Source: Cornus controversa (taxonomy: Eukaryota > Streptophyta > Magnoliopsida > Cornales > Cornaceae). Taken from it: 64,000 nucleotides of DNA. Below, piece after piece: positions 34,715 through 45,078 of the stretch (the first letter of the stretch is position 1; each line of letters starts with the position of its first letter). The notes under the pieces are model-generated. The model was not told where the DNA came from. It ran no database searches and worked only from the letters and a program-made list of their open reading frames with translations. Made by a program: the position numbers and the translations under genes. The DNA lies in the NCBI GenBank assembly GCA_026545225.1, contig CM048845.1:79598533-79662532 (forward strand). Reading direction: 5' to 3'.

Positions 34715-35150
34715 CAATATCATCCTATTGGCAGTATATTATGATAGCTAATGAGGAAGATTCAGCAACGCTTAAATAAGGAGGAAAGGACTTGATGACT
34801 TGTCAGCAGCAAGAACAGTTAATAAGGGGCCACGAGAAAGAAAAATGAATTGACAATTCACACCATAAAGACTTCAAGAAAGAAAGGGCCAATTGGTGCA
34901 GTTTAGAGTTTAGACCAACATATGGTGAAGTCTTCTTGTTTAATTCCAATTAATTGATGAGGTGGGTCTCTCTCAAACTACTTTCTCATGACCCAGAGTT
35001 TTTTCCATTGGAAATTTCCATATCTGATTTTAAGTCAACGTTATGCAGTGAAATAGAGATACTCTCAAAATCTATTACAAACTGCTCTCATTTTTTTACT
35101 TTTCTATCTATATATGAAACACTTTACAAGAATAAACAATAGTATAGTCG
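34715..35150 (+). pseudogene. Promoter-only relic of the GUB_WAK-type gene
   Basis: It matches the promoter of the 26641 gene: CATCCTATTGGC, the TATA-like CTTAAATAAG (34771-34780), GTCTTCTTGTTT, TTGATGAGGTGGGTCTCTC and AATAAACAATAGTA in the same order, with extra sequence between. No ectodomain frame follows. It lies in the intron of DC1 copy 4 (33838-35697). Confidence 0.6.
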
Positions 35151-35697
35151 GCTAGAAACTTGGTTTCAAGTGGACTAATTTCGCTGTCAAAATTTCAAAT
35201 GATTAAGTTTGTAATTTTATTGTTTACTTTCTGTTTAGATAATCATAGATGGACAAGTACATCAACACTGTTAATTTGAATGAGACCATCACTTAGAACA
35301 TGTAAAAGTGTGACATCACAAATGCACATGTAGTTGGGTTGAATTAGGGTTCTAAAAATAATATTTTAAATATAATTTTTTAGAAAGAACAACCGATTGG
35401 AAATTTCTCAACCGATTCACCTAGTCTCCGGACTTTGGTTATGCAGAGTTCAACAAGTTGAAAATTTTTCAACCGGTTCAAAAGGTCTCGATTTCTAGAC
35501 TTGCGGCAGAGTGTAATCGGTTGGTAATTTTTCATTCAGTCGTATAAATTAAAATAATTAAAAATCAATCTAAAAACTAAAGGCACCGAAAATTATCTTA
35601 ACTTGCATCTCTCTTCTGTTTAAAATCTACTATCCACATGTAAAAACAAATTTTTTTTTAACATTTCCCTTTTATTTTTTATTTTTTTGGTTATAAG

Positions 35698-36008
35698 GTT
35701 GTACGTCTACTAGAGGAAGAGTTGTGCCTCACTTGCAAAACTGAAGATACAAAGTAGGAAACCTCAAGGGATGTGATTAAAGAGAACATTGATGAAGTGG
35801 TTGGTGATGCAATGAAAGCTGAGGAGACAAAACTGAAGAATGATGCAGGGACAAGTGAAAAGGTAGAGATTAGAGAGATTTTTGAAGAGACTAGTTATGT
35901 TTTAGAAAAGAAGAGATGGAAGGGACAAAGCCGGAGCCGGAGATTGAAAGATTAGGCGAAGAGATTGAGATTATTAGAAAAGAGGTACAGACACAAAAAG
36001 AAGTTATA
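35698..36008 (+). pseudogene. DC1 copy 4 tail exon, broken
   Basis: GTT GTA CGT CTA follows an atypical acceptor context (TTATAAG|GTT). The frame reads VVRLLEEELCLTCKTEDTK and stops at TAG 35755-35757. Past the stop, homology to the copy 2 tail continues (ENIDEVVGDAMKAE) with a later frame change near 35905, and a Stowaway MITE interrupts it at 36009. It may still supply a 19-residue tail. Confidence 0.7.
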
Positions 36009-36271
36009 CTTCCTTCGTCTCATAATTTTAGTCCATTATTTTTTTTTGGGATGTTCCAAAATACATGTCCATTTCTTAAAATGGATTATATGATTTCTAA
36101 ACTATCTTTTTCAAACTTTACTATCCTAAAAGTTGGGCCCATCATATAATAATAATACTAACTTTTAAATAATGACTAATATGTAAATTCATTCATTATC
36201 ACAAAAAAAGTAAATCCCACCATAAAAAGTTGAATTTTTTAAACATTTCAAGAATTATGGGATGGAGGGAG
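36009..36271. mobile_element. Stowaway-type (Tc1/mariner) MITE, 263 bp
   Basis: The ends are CTTCCTTCGTCTCATAATTT and, in reverse complement, CTCCCTCCATCCCATAATTC. They are flanked by the TA dinucleotide (36007-36008 and 36272-36273), the Tc1/mariner target duplication. There is no coding sequence. It is inserted in the DC1 copy 4 tail exon. From 36272 to 36740 nothing else is recognised. Confidence 0.85.
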
Positions 36272-36740
36272 TATTTATAGTAGACGCCAAGTAAGGTCAA
36301 TTGTTGGATTATCAAATACGTGAATGGCCGAGATAAGAGTTGATGACAATAGATAATTCTCCCTGTGAGATAAGGGTTGAAGCTGACATAGATGGGACAT
36401 TCGAACTGTTGCGTCGAATGAGATGGAGCGTCAAATTGGGGCGCCTTTTCTGATGTTAGGAACTTGAATGCTTTGTTATTGAGTCCGACTTGTCCAACAC
36501 ATAGCATAAGTTGATTTGATAGAATAGATGAGGTCGGTCTTGGTAAGGTCAGCCGTTGATGGATTCTCTTGCTTTGAGGATAATGGTCTTGGCATGAACC
36601 CAAAACGGGATTCAAGGTGCTGACATGGCATTTTTTTTTTTTCTAAGTCAGAATTTTATCCTTTCATTTCTGTCATTCCTTTAGATATCCAACCAACATC
36701 TAAAATTAATTTATTGGCTTAAATTATGAATTCTTACCAG

Positions 36741-37132
36741 GTTGTACGTGTGCTAGAGGAAGAGTGGTCTAACGCTTGCAAACCTAGGGATACAAAGTCA
36801 CACACATCAACTGATGTTGTTGAAGAGAACACTTATGAAGCAGATACTGATTCATCCAGAGCAGAGATGGAGAGAACAGAGCTGGATAGTGATGCATGTG
36901 CGAGTGAAGATGAGTTGGTTAGAGATATTGAAAATATATTTTTACCTTTGTTGAACTAAATGAAGAGATAACAATGCTTCGTCAGAAGGTGGTAAGAGAT
37001 TTTGGAAACTCTTCCGTTGTTGAACTAGATGAAGAGATTGCAGCACGTCGCGCAAAGTTAGAGGCACAAGAAGCAGAACTAGAGATTGTGCTGCAAAACT
37101 TTAAGGCACTTGAGGAGGAGCGTTCTATTTGA
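36741..37132 (+). pseudogene. Orphan DC1 tail exon, frameshifted
   Basis: The acceptor TTCTTACCAG is followed by GTT GTA CGT GTG, reading VVRVLEEEWSNACKPRD and on to TAA at 36957-36959. A one-base shift near 36940 restores homology to the long helical tail of copy 1: FVELNEEITMLRQKV, then VVELDEEIAARRAKLEAQEAELE, ending TGA 37130-37132. No first exon is attached. It could be an alternative last exon for copy 4 or a remnant of a deleted gene. Confidence 0.65.
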
Positions 37133-37921
37133 CAGTAAATCGTGCCTTGGTTAAGAGGCTGATTTTGTTGAGTAGTGTGCCGGCCTACGAGGACCTTTAA
37201 GTCCGATTTTGCTGTTCGTTTAAGTCGGTTATCAAGAAACCAAGCGAATTCATATGTCAAGCAAATATTCTAGTGAGGTGGCCTATTGAATTATTATAAT
37301 TTTTAAATCTTGTAAATAACACTTAATAAGAGATATTTAACATGATCATTATTAACATTAATTGTCCATGAGGATTTATTACAATTTTTTGGGTGTCGAA
37401 CAATCTTGGTCCGAGGTACACAAACAATTGAATTTTTAGTTTGGACAGCTATAACTTGAAAGCAATAATGTTAATTACTTAAATGAAAGACAAGAAGGCA
37501 ATAAATGCAAGCAATTTAAAAACCTAAGTTACACAAAGAAAATAAATGCAACAAAGAGCAAATGGTAAGCAAGGTGAGGCCTTGGGCTATGATTGCTTGG
37601 AAGCAAAAAGATTTGTTCAGGTATCTGTTGGGAATCAGATGTTTGTTCGTTTATGTGATGTTTGGACCTCTTTTCTATTAGATTAAACCCTTTATTTATA
37701 GAAGAAGTCTTGCATGGCTTGAGTCTTCGAACAAATTCGATAGTCAGATTAAACTCCACGTGGACGGCTTGTGATTGATTCCTTGAACTATTCTGCATGT
37801 AATTGAGACATCTAATTAGAAAAAATCAAATTTAGTTTGGTTACTTTTTCAATAGCTAGCTGGCCGTAAGCGTGAAAGCCATCGTTTTAGAAAAAATTTA
37901 AAAAAATGATGAAAAGTGTGT
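37133..37921. other. Non-coding stretch, unassigned
   Basis: AT-rich sequence downstream of the tail exon. 37390-37800 has the look of a retroelement LTR or leader (AAGCAATAAATGCAAGCAA), but no paired ends were found. Confidence 0.3.
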
Positions 37922-38029
37922 TTGATCATAGCTTTATATTTGCTTATCATCTAATATGTTTTAGAAGATGAATCAAAGGAATTTGATTAATTTTTGATAA
38001 AGTTGGATTGCACACACACACATGGATTT

Positions 38030-39813
38030 TTCGAAGATTGTTAGCCATCTCACCCATGTACCTAAAAAGGGTGTGTCTTTCGTTTCTAATGATTCTTGTT
38101 AGACGAGATTTGATGAGTTAAAGAACAGGTTAACAACTGCACCTGTTCTAGCTACCCTTTAGTGTGGCATTGAGTACTTGGTATGTACCGATGCGTCATT
38201 GCAAGGTCTGGGGTGTGTGTGGACTCTGCTATGAGGACCTGGTGACATTATCTCTTGGGAAAGACTTTTGTTCAACGACCATAAGAGGTTGCAGTATATG
38301 TTCTCACAGAAAAAATGTTGATGATTTAGCTGATATTTTTTTAGCATGTGTAGTGGTCACACTTACTATCATTTGGAGGGTAATTTCAGATCAGCTTACT
38401 GACCCATAGTGTGTAAAGAAGGTGGCTAAGTTGAAATCTGGATAAGTACCATTTTATACAGTGGGTACAGATGGAGGCGGGCATGATGAGTGAGGCCTAC
38501 AGTTCTCAGTTTTCGGTATGCTTGAGAGGGGATAAGATGTACCAAGACATGAAATGACAGTTTTGGGGGGCAGGCATGAAGAGGGACATAACTATATTTG
38601 TTTCTAAATGCAATAGTGGTCAGATGATCAAGATTGATCACCAGAGACCGCCGGAGTCTTTGCAACCATTGCCTATACCGGAGTGGAAGTGGGAAAGCCT
38701 CTCTATGGATTTCAATGTGGGACTTCCCACCTCACAGCGAAACCATGATGTTATTTGGGTGATAGTGGACAGGCTGACGAAATTATCACGTTTCTTGCCG
38801 TACGCTTGAGTTACACCTTAGAGTAGTATGCGAAGCTTTACATTGCAGAGATAATGAAGCTTCATGGTGTGCCTTTGTCCATTCTATCAGATAGAGATCT
38901 GAATTTTATTTCAGGGGTTTAGGAGGGTTTTCAGCAGGCAATGGGTACAGCTCTGCACCTCAGTACAACTAATTACCCTCAGACTGATGGTCAGACTAAG
39001 AGGGTTAATCAGATTATGGAGGGTATTTTGTGAGCATGTGTACTTAACTTCAAGGGTAATTGAGAAAATTTCTTGCTGCTAGTTGAGTCTGTCTATAACA
39101 ATAGTTATCAAAAGACTATTGGTATGGCACCATTTAAGGCTCTGTACGGACGACCTGTAGATCGTTGGGTTACTGGTTGGAAGTTAGAGAGAATAGGTTT
39201 TTGGGTCCTGAGTTCATCAAGGATACATCAGAAATAGTTATCCTTATTTGAGACCGTATGCGGACTGCACAGAGCAGATAGAAAAGTTATGCTGACTGAA
39301 GAACTCGTGCACTAGAGTTCAAGGTGGGGGATCAGGTTCTATTCAAGGTTTCTCCCATGAAGGGAGTAATGCGGTTTGGAAAAAAAAAAAGGGGAGGTTG
39401 TCACCTCGTTTTTTTTGGCTCCTTTCATGATTACTGACAGTATCAGGGCAGTAGCATATATAGAAATGTTACTAAACACAATGCATAGGGTGTATCATAT
39501 CTTTTATGTGTCTATGTTATGGAAATTTTGTAAGGAGGATGTTATTGATCAGCACATTGAGGTTGGGGAGATTGAGTTGCAGCTAGATCCTACAAATGTA
39601 GAGTAACTGTACTGTACTCATGACCATAGTAATCAATTCCCTCATCTTAAGACTATTCCTTTAGTTCGGGTTCAGTGGAATCACCACAATTAGGTGGAGT
39701 CCACTTGGGAAAAGGAGGATGAAATAAAAGCAAAGTATCCAGAGTTTTTTTTTTTTCCTCACAGGGATGAGCTGAATTCCGAGGACGGAATTCCTCTTTT
39801 TAGGGGGTAAGAA
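38030..39813 (+). pseudogene. Ty3/gypsy (chromovirus-like) pol 3' part, degenerate
   Basis: The order is RNase H remnants (LTTAPVL near 38130, YLVCTDAS-like near 38175, then NVDDLADIF), an integrase core (38576-38809, with PLPIPEWKWESLSMDF and VIWVIVDRLTK), and YPQTDGQT near 38975. A C-terminal stretch follows with VQWNHHN-x-VESTWEKEDE near 39670-39720, resembling the chromodomain-adjacent end of Tekay/Del-type elements. Stops and shifts are frequent. Gag, protease and most of RT are missing, so the element is 5' truncated. The purine tract TAGGGGGTAAGAA leads into the LTR. Confidence 0.75.
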
Positions 39814-40468
39814 TGTAATACCCCGAAAATTTGGACGACAATTATTTTAAAGAAATTTGAATTGCTTTATATTATTATTATTATTTTTGTTTTATTTTTA
39901 TTATTATTAATTCATGTGAAATGCATTGTCTCTATATTTTATCGTTTTATGTGAGTTGATTTTCCTTTATATGCATTTTATCATTTCATGTGAATTGATA
40001 AATTTGAATGTTATCATTTTATGTGGATTGTTATATTTTATAGATTCCAATCATTTCATGTAAACTTCTCTGTTTATTTATTTATTTTTATCATTTTATG
40101 TGAATTGGTATTTATTATGTGTTGTTTTATTTAAATCTTTTAAATGCTTTGGTTTGGGTTAGGGAGGAATTTGGGCTGGAATGATTGGGCTAAGATTATG
40201 TTTAAAATGTTGGGCCAGGGTTATAATTATATTATTATTGCTTGTATTATTATTATTATGATTTTATTTAGTTTTAGAAAAAAATCAATAATAGAATAAT
40301 AATTAAGACAAAAAGAAAAAAGAAGAAATTAGGGTTTCTGCCGTTGCTTTACGCACAGAACTGAGGGAGTAAACGAAAGAGAGAAGGGAGTGACGATCAG
40401 GTGAACAAGTTGATTCGTCAAAGAGGCAAGTTTGATTCTTCTCTTCCCCTTTGAATCCGTATGCATAG

Positions 40469-40678
40469 GTCCTGTTTGGCAAAGCTTTTGCTTCGGCTTT
40501 TACGCAGAAGAAAAAGAGAAGCAGAAGCTAAATCAAGAAGCTGGTACCCCCCAACTTCCTTTAAACGCTCTTTTTGAACTCCAAATCTCTTCCGCCTTAC
40601 CAATCCAAACACTCTCCAAAGCTGCTTTTGAGCCTAAAAAGTCGAAAGCCGCTTTTCAAAAGTCAATCCAAACAGGGC
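40469..40678. mobile_element. MITE, 210 bp, inside the gypsy LTR
   Basis: Terminal inverted repeats GTCCTGTTTGG and GCCCTGTTTGG (reverse complement of the right end) are flanked by a perfect 5-bp direct repeat, CATAG, at 40464-40468 and 40679-40683. The subterminal part carries AAAAGC / GCTTTT motifs. There is no coding content. Superfamily unresolved. Confidence 0.75.
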
Positions 40679-41089
40679 CATAGTCTAGATTTAAGAATTT
40701 GGTTTATATTGAAAATCTGTTTATAATTGTATTTTGTTTTGTTGCTTCTTCTGGATAAATTTCGTGGGAATTTATTATGCTAAATTGTATATAGGAGTAT
40801 AGATATATATATATAAGAATATATGCATATATATATTTCATATATGTGTAAATTGTATAGCAATCAATTTATGCATGAATTTAGGATGCAAAAATATGTT
40901 AATTCGTAAGTCTTCTCTGTTGTGATTGTCTACAAAACAACCCATGATCTTTAAATTTTGCGAAGAACCCTAGAACTTGTGAATTAAGGGTTTTTGATTC
41001 TGACAATTTTTGATGGAGCTTTTTGTACCAATGGGTAGAGGGGATCAAGAGGAGAAGAACGGTACAAAAATCAGGCTGAACGGAGGTCG

Positions 41090-41300
41090 GACGAAGCCGG
41101 AATCAGCGCCGAAAAATCCCCCAACGCGTTGCCTGCGCGCTGGGGAAGACAGCCCAGCCGGCGCGTGTTCCCCACGCGCGCCGCCTGCGCGTGGGGGCGC
41201 GTGCTGCCAGCACCGGCACCGACCGGTGACTGGAAAAATGTTTTTGGGCCCCACTCGCGAGGGCCCACCTCTGGGTCCAATATGGGCCCATTCCGGATAG
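41090..41300 (+). other. GC-rich, CpG-dense island within the LTR
   Basis: About 200 bp are dense in CG dinucleotides (GCGCGC, CACGCGCGCC, GTGGGGGCGCGTG), with inverted repeats able to form a strong stem around 41160-41205. Both flanks are AT-rich. This may be the promoter or R region of the LTR. Confidence 0.4.
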
Positions 41301-41344
41301 TTTTGATATTTCTTTTGTATTTTTGAAATTTTTGAAAAAATTTA

Positions 41345-41829
41345 AAAATTGGAAAAATCATTTTTTTTAAAATACTTTTATAATTCTAAAAATTCAAAAA
41401 ATTTTATGTCAACTTCTTGGGAGCTTAAGGAGCTTGGGGTTTAAATTTCATATCCAAATGATTTACCATTCTCTTTAAATTAATTTTTAAAGTGTCTAAA
41501 AACTGTTTTTTTTAGCTTTTTTAATTTTAGAAAATACTTATAAATTTCCAAAAATTTCGAAATTTTTACTGTAAATCTCTGGAGGCTAAATACACTTGGG
41601 TTTAAATTTTCAACTCAAAATAATCTTTCCTTGCTATTCAATTGATTTTTAAAGTGTCTAAAAGTTGGATTTTTCACTTTCTGTAATTTTAGAAAATACT
41701 TTTATAATTCCAAAAATTCCCAAATTTTTGCTGTAACTTTCTGAAGGTTATATAAACTTGGGTTTAAATTTTCATCTCAAAATGAGCTTCTCTTGGTATT
41801 CAATTAATTTTTAAAGTGTCTAAAAGTTG
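41345..41829 (+). repeat. Three degenerate tandem units of about 160 bp in the gypsy LTR
   Basis: Each unit runs from AAAATACTT-x-TAA-ATT through (T)GGGTTTAAATTT to TTTTAAAGTGTCTAAAA. They end near 41503, 41667 and 41829. Confidence 0.7.
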
Positions 41830-42219
41830 GGTTTTCACCTTCTTTTATTTGTTGAAAATATTTCAAAAATTCTAGAAAATTCCAAAATGATTTAATAGGG
41901 TTCTGAGAAGAGGAATAGGCCCAGAAACCTAGATAAAATTTAGGTTTAGACTCCCTCATAGAATTGAGTGCATTGGAGGTTGAGTTGGGAAATTGCTTCT
42001 ATAATGGATGTTTGGGTTATTTGGTTTATTTGAATATATTTTCCTTTAAGGATATAAATACCCATCAAATACGTGATTATAGTTTACTTGTAAACGATTT
42101 ATCTTATGGTAATAATTTCATGTTGGATAAATTGAAATAATGGTTTGTGCAAATTTAAATCATAATGCACCTTGTTTATTTTATGTTTCATATTGGAATG
42201 CATCTATACGTTTTTAATT

Positions 42220-42489
42220 GGCATGTAAGGATTGCCCGGTGTGTCAGGATCGCCCATACCTAATAAGGTATCTATGCATTTTATTTTGGTATGTAAGGAT
42301 TGCCCGGCGTGTCATGATCGCCCATACCTAATAAGGTATCTATACATTTTATTTTGGCATGTAAGGATTGCCCGGCGTGTCAGGATCGCCCATACCTAAT
42401 AAGGTATCTATACATTTTATTTGGCATGTCAGGATTGCCCGGCGTGTCAGGATCACCCATACCTAATCAGGTATCTATACATTATATTT
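42220..42489 (+). repeat. Four tandem units of 67-68 bp in the gypsy LTR
   Basis: Units start at 42220, 42288, 42356 and 42423 with GGCATGTAAGGATTGCCCGG or close variants and include CGTGTCAGGATCGCCCATAC and TAATAAGGTATCTAT. They differ by only a few bases. Confidence 0.9.
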
Positions 42490-44077
42490 GCTTTGTCATG
42501 ATTGTCGAGATTTAATAAAATGCATGCATATGTTTCTTTACTTTGAACTTAAAGAAGGTGTTCATTGTTGAATGATAAGGGTTCGTTGGGATAACGTATA
42601 AGATGATTTTGATTTCTAAAAACATGAACTAGGTAGGGAATGGCCAATATGTATATACCTATACCTATTAAGGTATCAAAGGATAAAATGGTGACATGTT
42701 AGGATTGCTTAAACTTGATAGCATTATATGCTATGTTTATTTCTGCTGAACGTAAGGCATGTGTTCACGTTTGCATAATAAGGGTTTGGGTGGAATATAT
42801 TAAATGTTGACTGTTGTTTTGGAAACATGAAACTGGATAAAAGAATAACTTGTATGTTAAATCTATGAACTTATTTTGTGTCCCTTATATTGAGGGTATG
42901 TATATTGGTTCTCTGATTGGGATGTAGTAGATAGAACTTGCTCGTGGGTTTAACCCACTTTGTTGATATTTTAGGTTTCAGACAGGTTCCATCGCGAGGA
43001 TAGAGTTTTAGGGTTTGGTTGTAGCAGACGTCTCATCTCATCAGTTACAGGATAGGAACTTGTCTTCTTCAAGAGTCATACTATGAACTTTTGAGACTTT
43101 GATTGTTGGTATTAATTTTAGAATTTAAAAACTTTTGTTCATTCTGGTTAAGGGGTCCTTGGGTTACAGGACTTCCAAATTGTATTACCAGACATATACT
43201 TGTTTAGTTAGCGGTTATTTTAATTCAGAGGAACTTTCTTTTCTGCTTTTAGAAAATTGTTCATTATATCTTTTGTATTCTATGCTTGTTGTTACCAGTT
43301 GTATGTATCTCCAGGTTTTGTGTATGAGACTGGCCACCTCATGCGTGAAATTTTCTGGGGGGTATTTCAGTTTTAAAATTCTGCATTTATAAATGTTTGA
43401 AATTTTTTAGAAATTTTAGAATTCATGTTATTCTCTGAAAAATGTGTCTTGATTATTCTCATGAGATTATTCATGTTTTATTTTTATTTTTTTAAAAATT
43501 CAAAAATATGTTTTATATTGATTTTGTGTTTATTTTTCATACTTTGTGTGCTTAATTGCTAAATCAAGTTGAGATGAGGTGTATTTGGTTAATTAAAGGT
43601 CTAAAGTGAAATTTTTCATAATTCACAAAGTTGGATTGGTCCCAAATATTGAGCACGTGTCACACTTCTACAGGTTCTGAGGAATCGAAAGAAGTTAGAC
43701 CGGTCCCCAAATATTAGGACCAATCGCACTTAGCGAATGCCCGAATTTTTGAAAATTCGCACGCACTGTGGTTCCTTAAGTCCCTCACTCACTCATTCGC
43801 ACCTCACACACTCTTACTCAATCTCTCTAACTCTCTTTACACTCTAAAACTCACCAACTCACATACATTTCTTTTGATTTTGTGATTGATTGGTGGATTG
43901 GGATTGAACTTTTGGAGGATTGTTGTAATTGTTGGGTTATTAATTGTTGATTTGGTGATACTTGTGCAAACAAATACCTTTGAATTGTGGGAGTTTTCTT
44001 GGTACACACAAGATATTCGACAAAAAGCCCCAATGGAACTTTTGACTATATTTTTGATCCCGTTCATTGTGGTGTTG

Positions 44078-45078
44078 ATGGCACGCAAAAGGGGACGTAC
44101 TGAGGCGTCTACCAGTGATGAAAACCGCATTGTATTCACTATAGACATGTTTGAGGATGAATTCAATTTCAACAATTTTGTCAATGTCATAGGGTGCCGG
44201 ACAATGAGAATTGAAAGGCAAGTCAATCTTACAATAATTAAGCGCAAATGGGAGATGGACTTTGTGGAATACTGTGAGGATAATGGTTGGGAGTCTCTAT
44301 GTGATCTTCGGGAGATTATGAGTTTCGACATGGTTAGATATTTGTGACTAAATGTTATGGCGTTAGTGTTGAGGTCACTAAGAACACAATTGCCAATATT
44401 TTGGGTGTTGCAGAGAATGAAGATGGCATTGTTTCACCATATTAAGTTGAGGATCCAAACAGACCAAGCATAGATGACATGATTAGAGAGTTGTGTATAC
44501 CCGAAGCCCCACGGCTTATAGATAGGTTGCCTTCACTCTACCTTACAAATGAGGTCTCGACATTGAACTTGATAGTATCATACAATTTAGATCCTCATGA
44601 CCACAAGGGTAATTTGATTAAGAGTCAAGTTGAGATTCTCTATCACATTGTTCGAGGAGATCCTATTAATCTTCCCGCAACAATCATATGTACCATGATC
44701 TTAGCCACTCGACATTCCCTGTCTTCATCTGCATTACCTTTCCCACAGATAGTGATGGCTATTTTGAGGGATGCTAGGGTCCGTATTTTTGAGAGAGCAG
44801 ATATTGAGAAACCAAAAGGGATGATTGATGTCACGTCAATTACTCGCACGGTAAACAAGAAGAAAAAGGACATAAAGGCCTATGAGCTAAGTCAAGAGGC
44901 TGGACAGGCTGGGCCTGGTGGTCGAGGAGTTTTTCAACTTCCTACGACTAACACACCCATGATGGCCAATCAAATGAACTAGGTTCTCAAGTTCATTCAG
45001 CAAGGGTTCGACTACTTACATGCTAGGATAAATAAACTTGACCCTGCTGTTTCTGATAAGTCTGATGAGGCTGACTAG
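44078..45078 (+). pseudogene. Accessory ORF resembling the 'putative plant transposon protein' family (broken)
   Basis: The ATG at 44078 opens MARKRGRTEASTSDENRIVF and runs to TGA 44345-44347. Reading then continues in another frame (VSVEVTKNTIANILGV near 44365), with a TAA near 44445, an open piece to TAG 44980-44982 and a last piece to 45078 (IQQGFDYLHARINKLD). Helical stretches such as EILYHIVRGDPINLPATI and LPFPQIVMAIL match, in order and spacing, parts of the intact 50305-51522 frame of the Athila element. The family name is from memory and unverified. The gene is a pseudogene. Confidence 0.5.

Larger units (their letters stand above)
39814..43369 (+). mobile_element. 3' LTR of the gypsy element (about 3.5 kb)
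   Basis: It starts TGTAATACCCCGAAAATTTG directly after the purine tract, a start common in Tekay/Del-type LTRs. The best-supported end is TATTTCA at 43369, just before sequence shared with 30655. No 5' LTR is present for comparison. It contains a MITE, two sets of tandem repeats and a GC-rich island, listed separately. The ORF at 43135-43392 is not recognised. Confidence 0.55.

Noticed and set aside
36199-36615. 138-codon minus-strand ORF
   Set aside because: It starts in unassigned sequence and ends inside the Stowaway MITE; no domain recognised.
41010-41361. Overlapping ORFs on both strands in the GC-rich island
   Set aside because: GC-rich sequence lowers stop frequency; open in several frames at once and no domain.
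42220-42489. Regular 68-bp units resembling a CRISPR-like array
   Set aside because: Whole units are repeated with no unique spacers, and they lie in a plant LTR.
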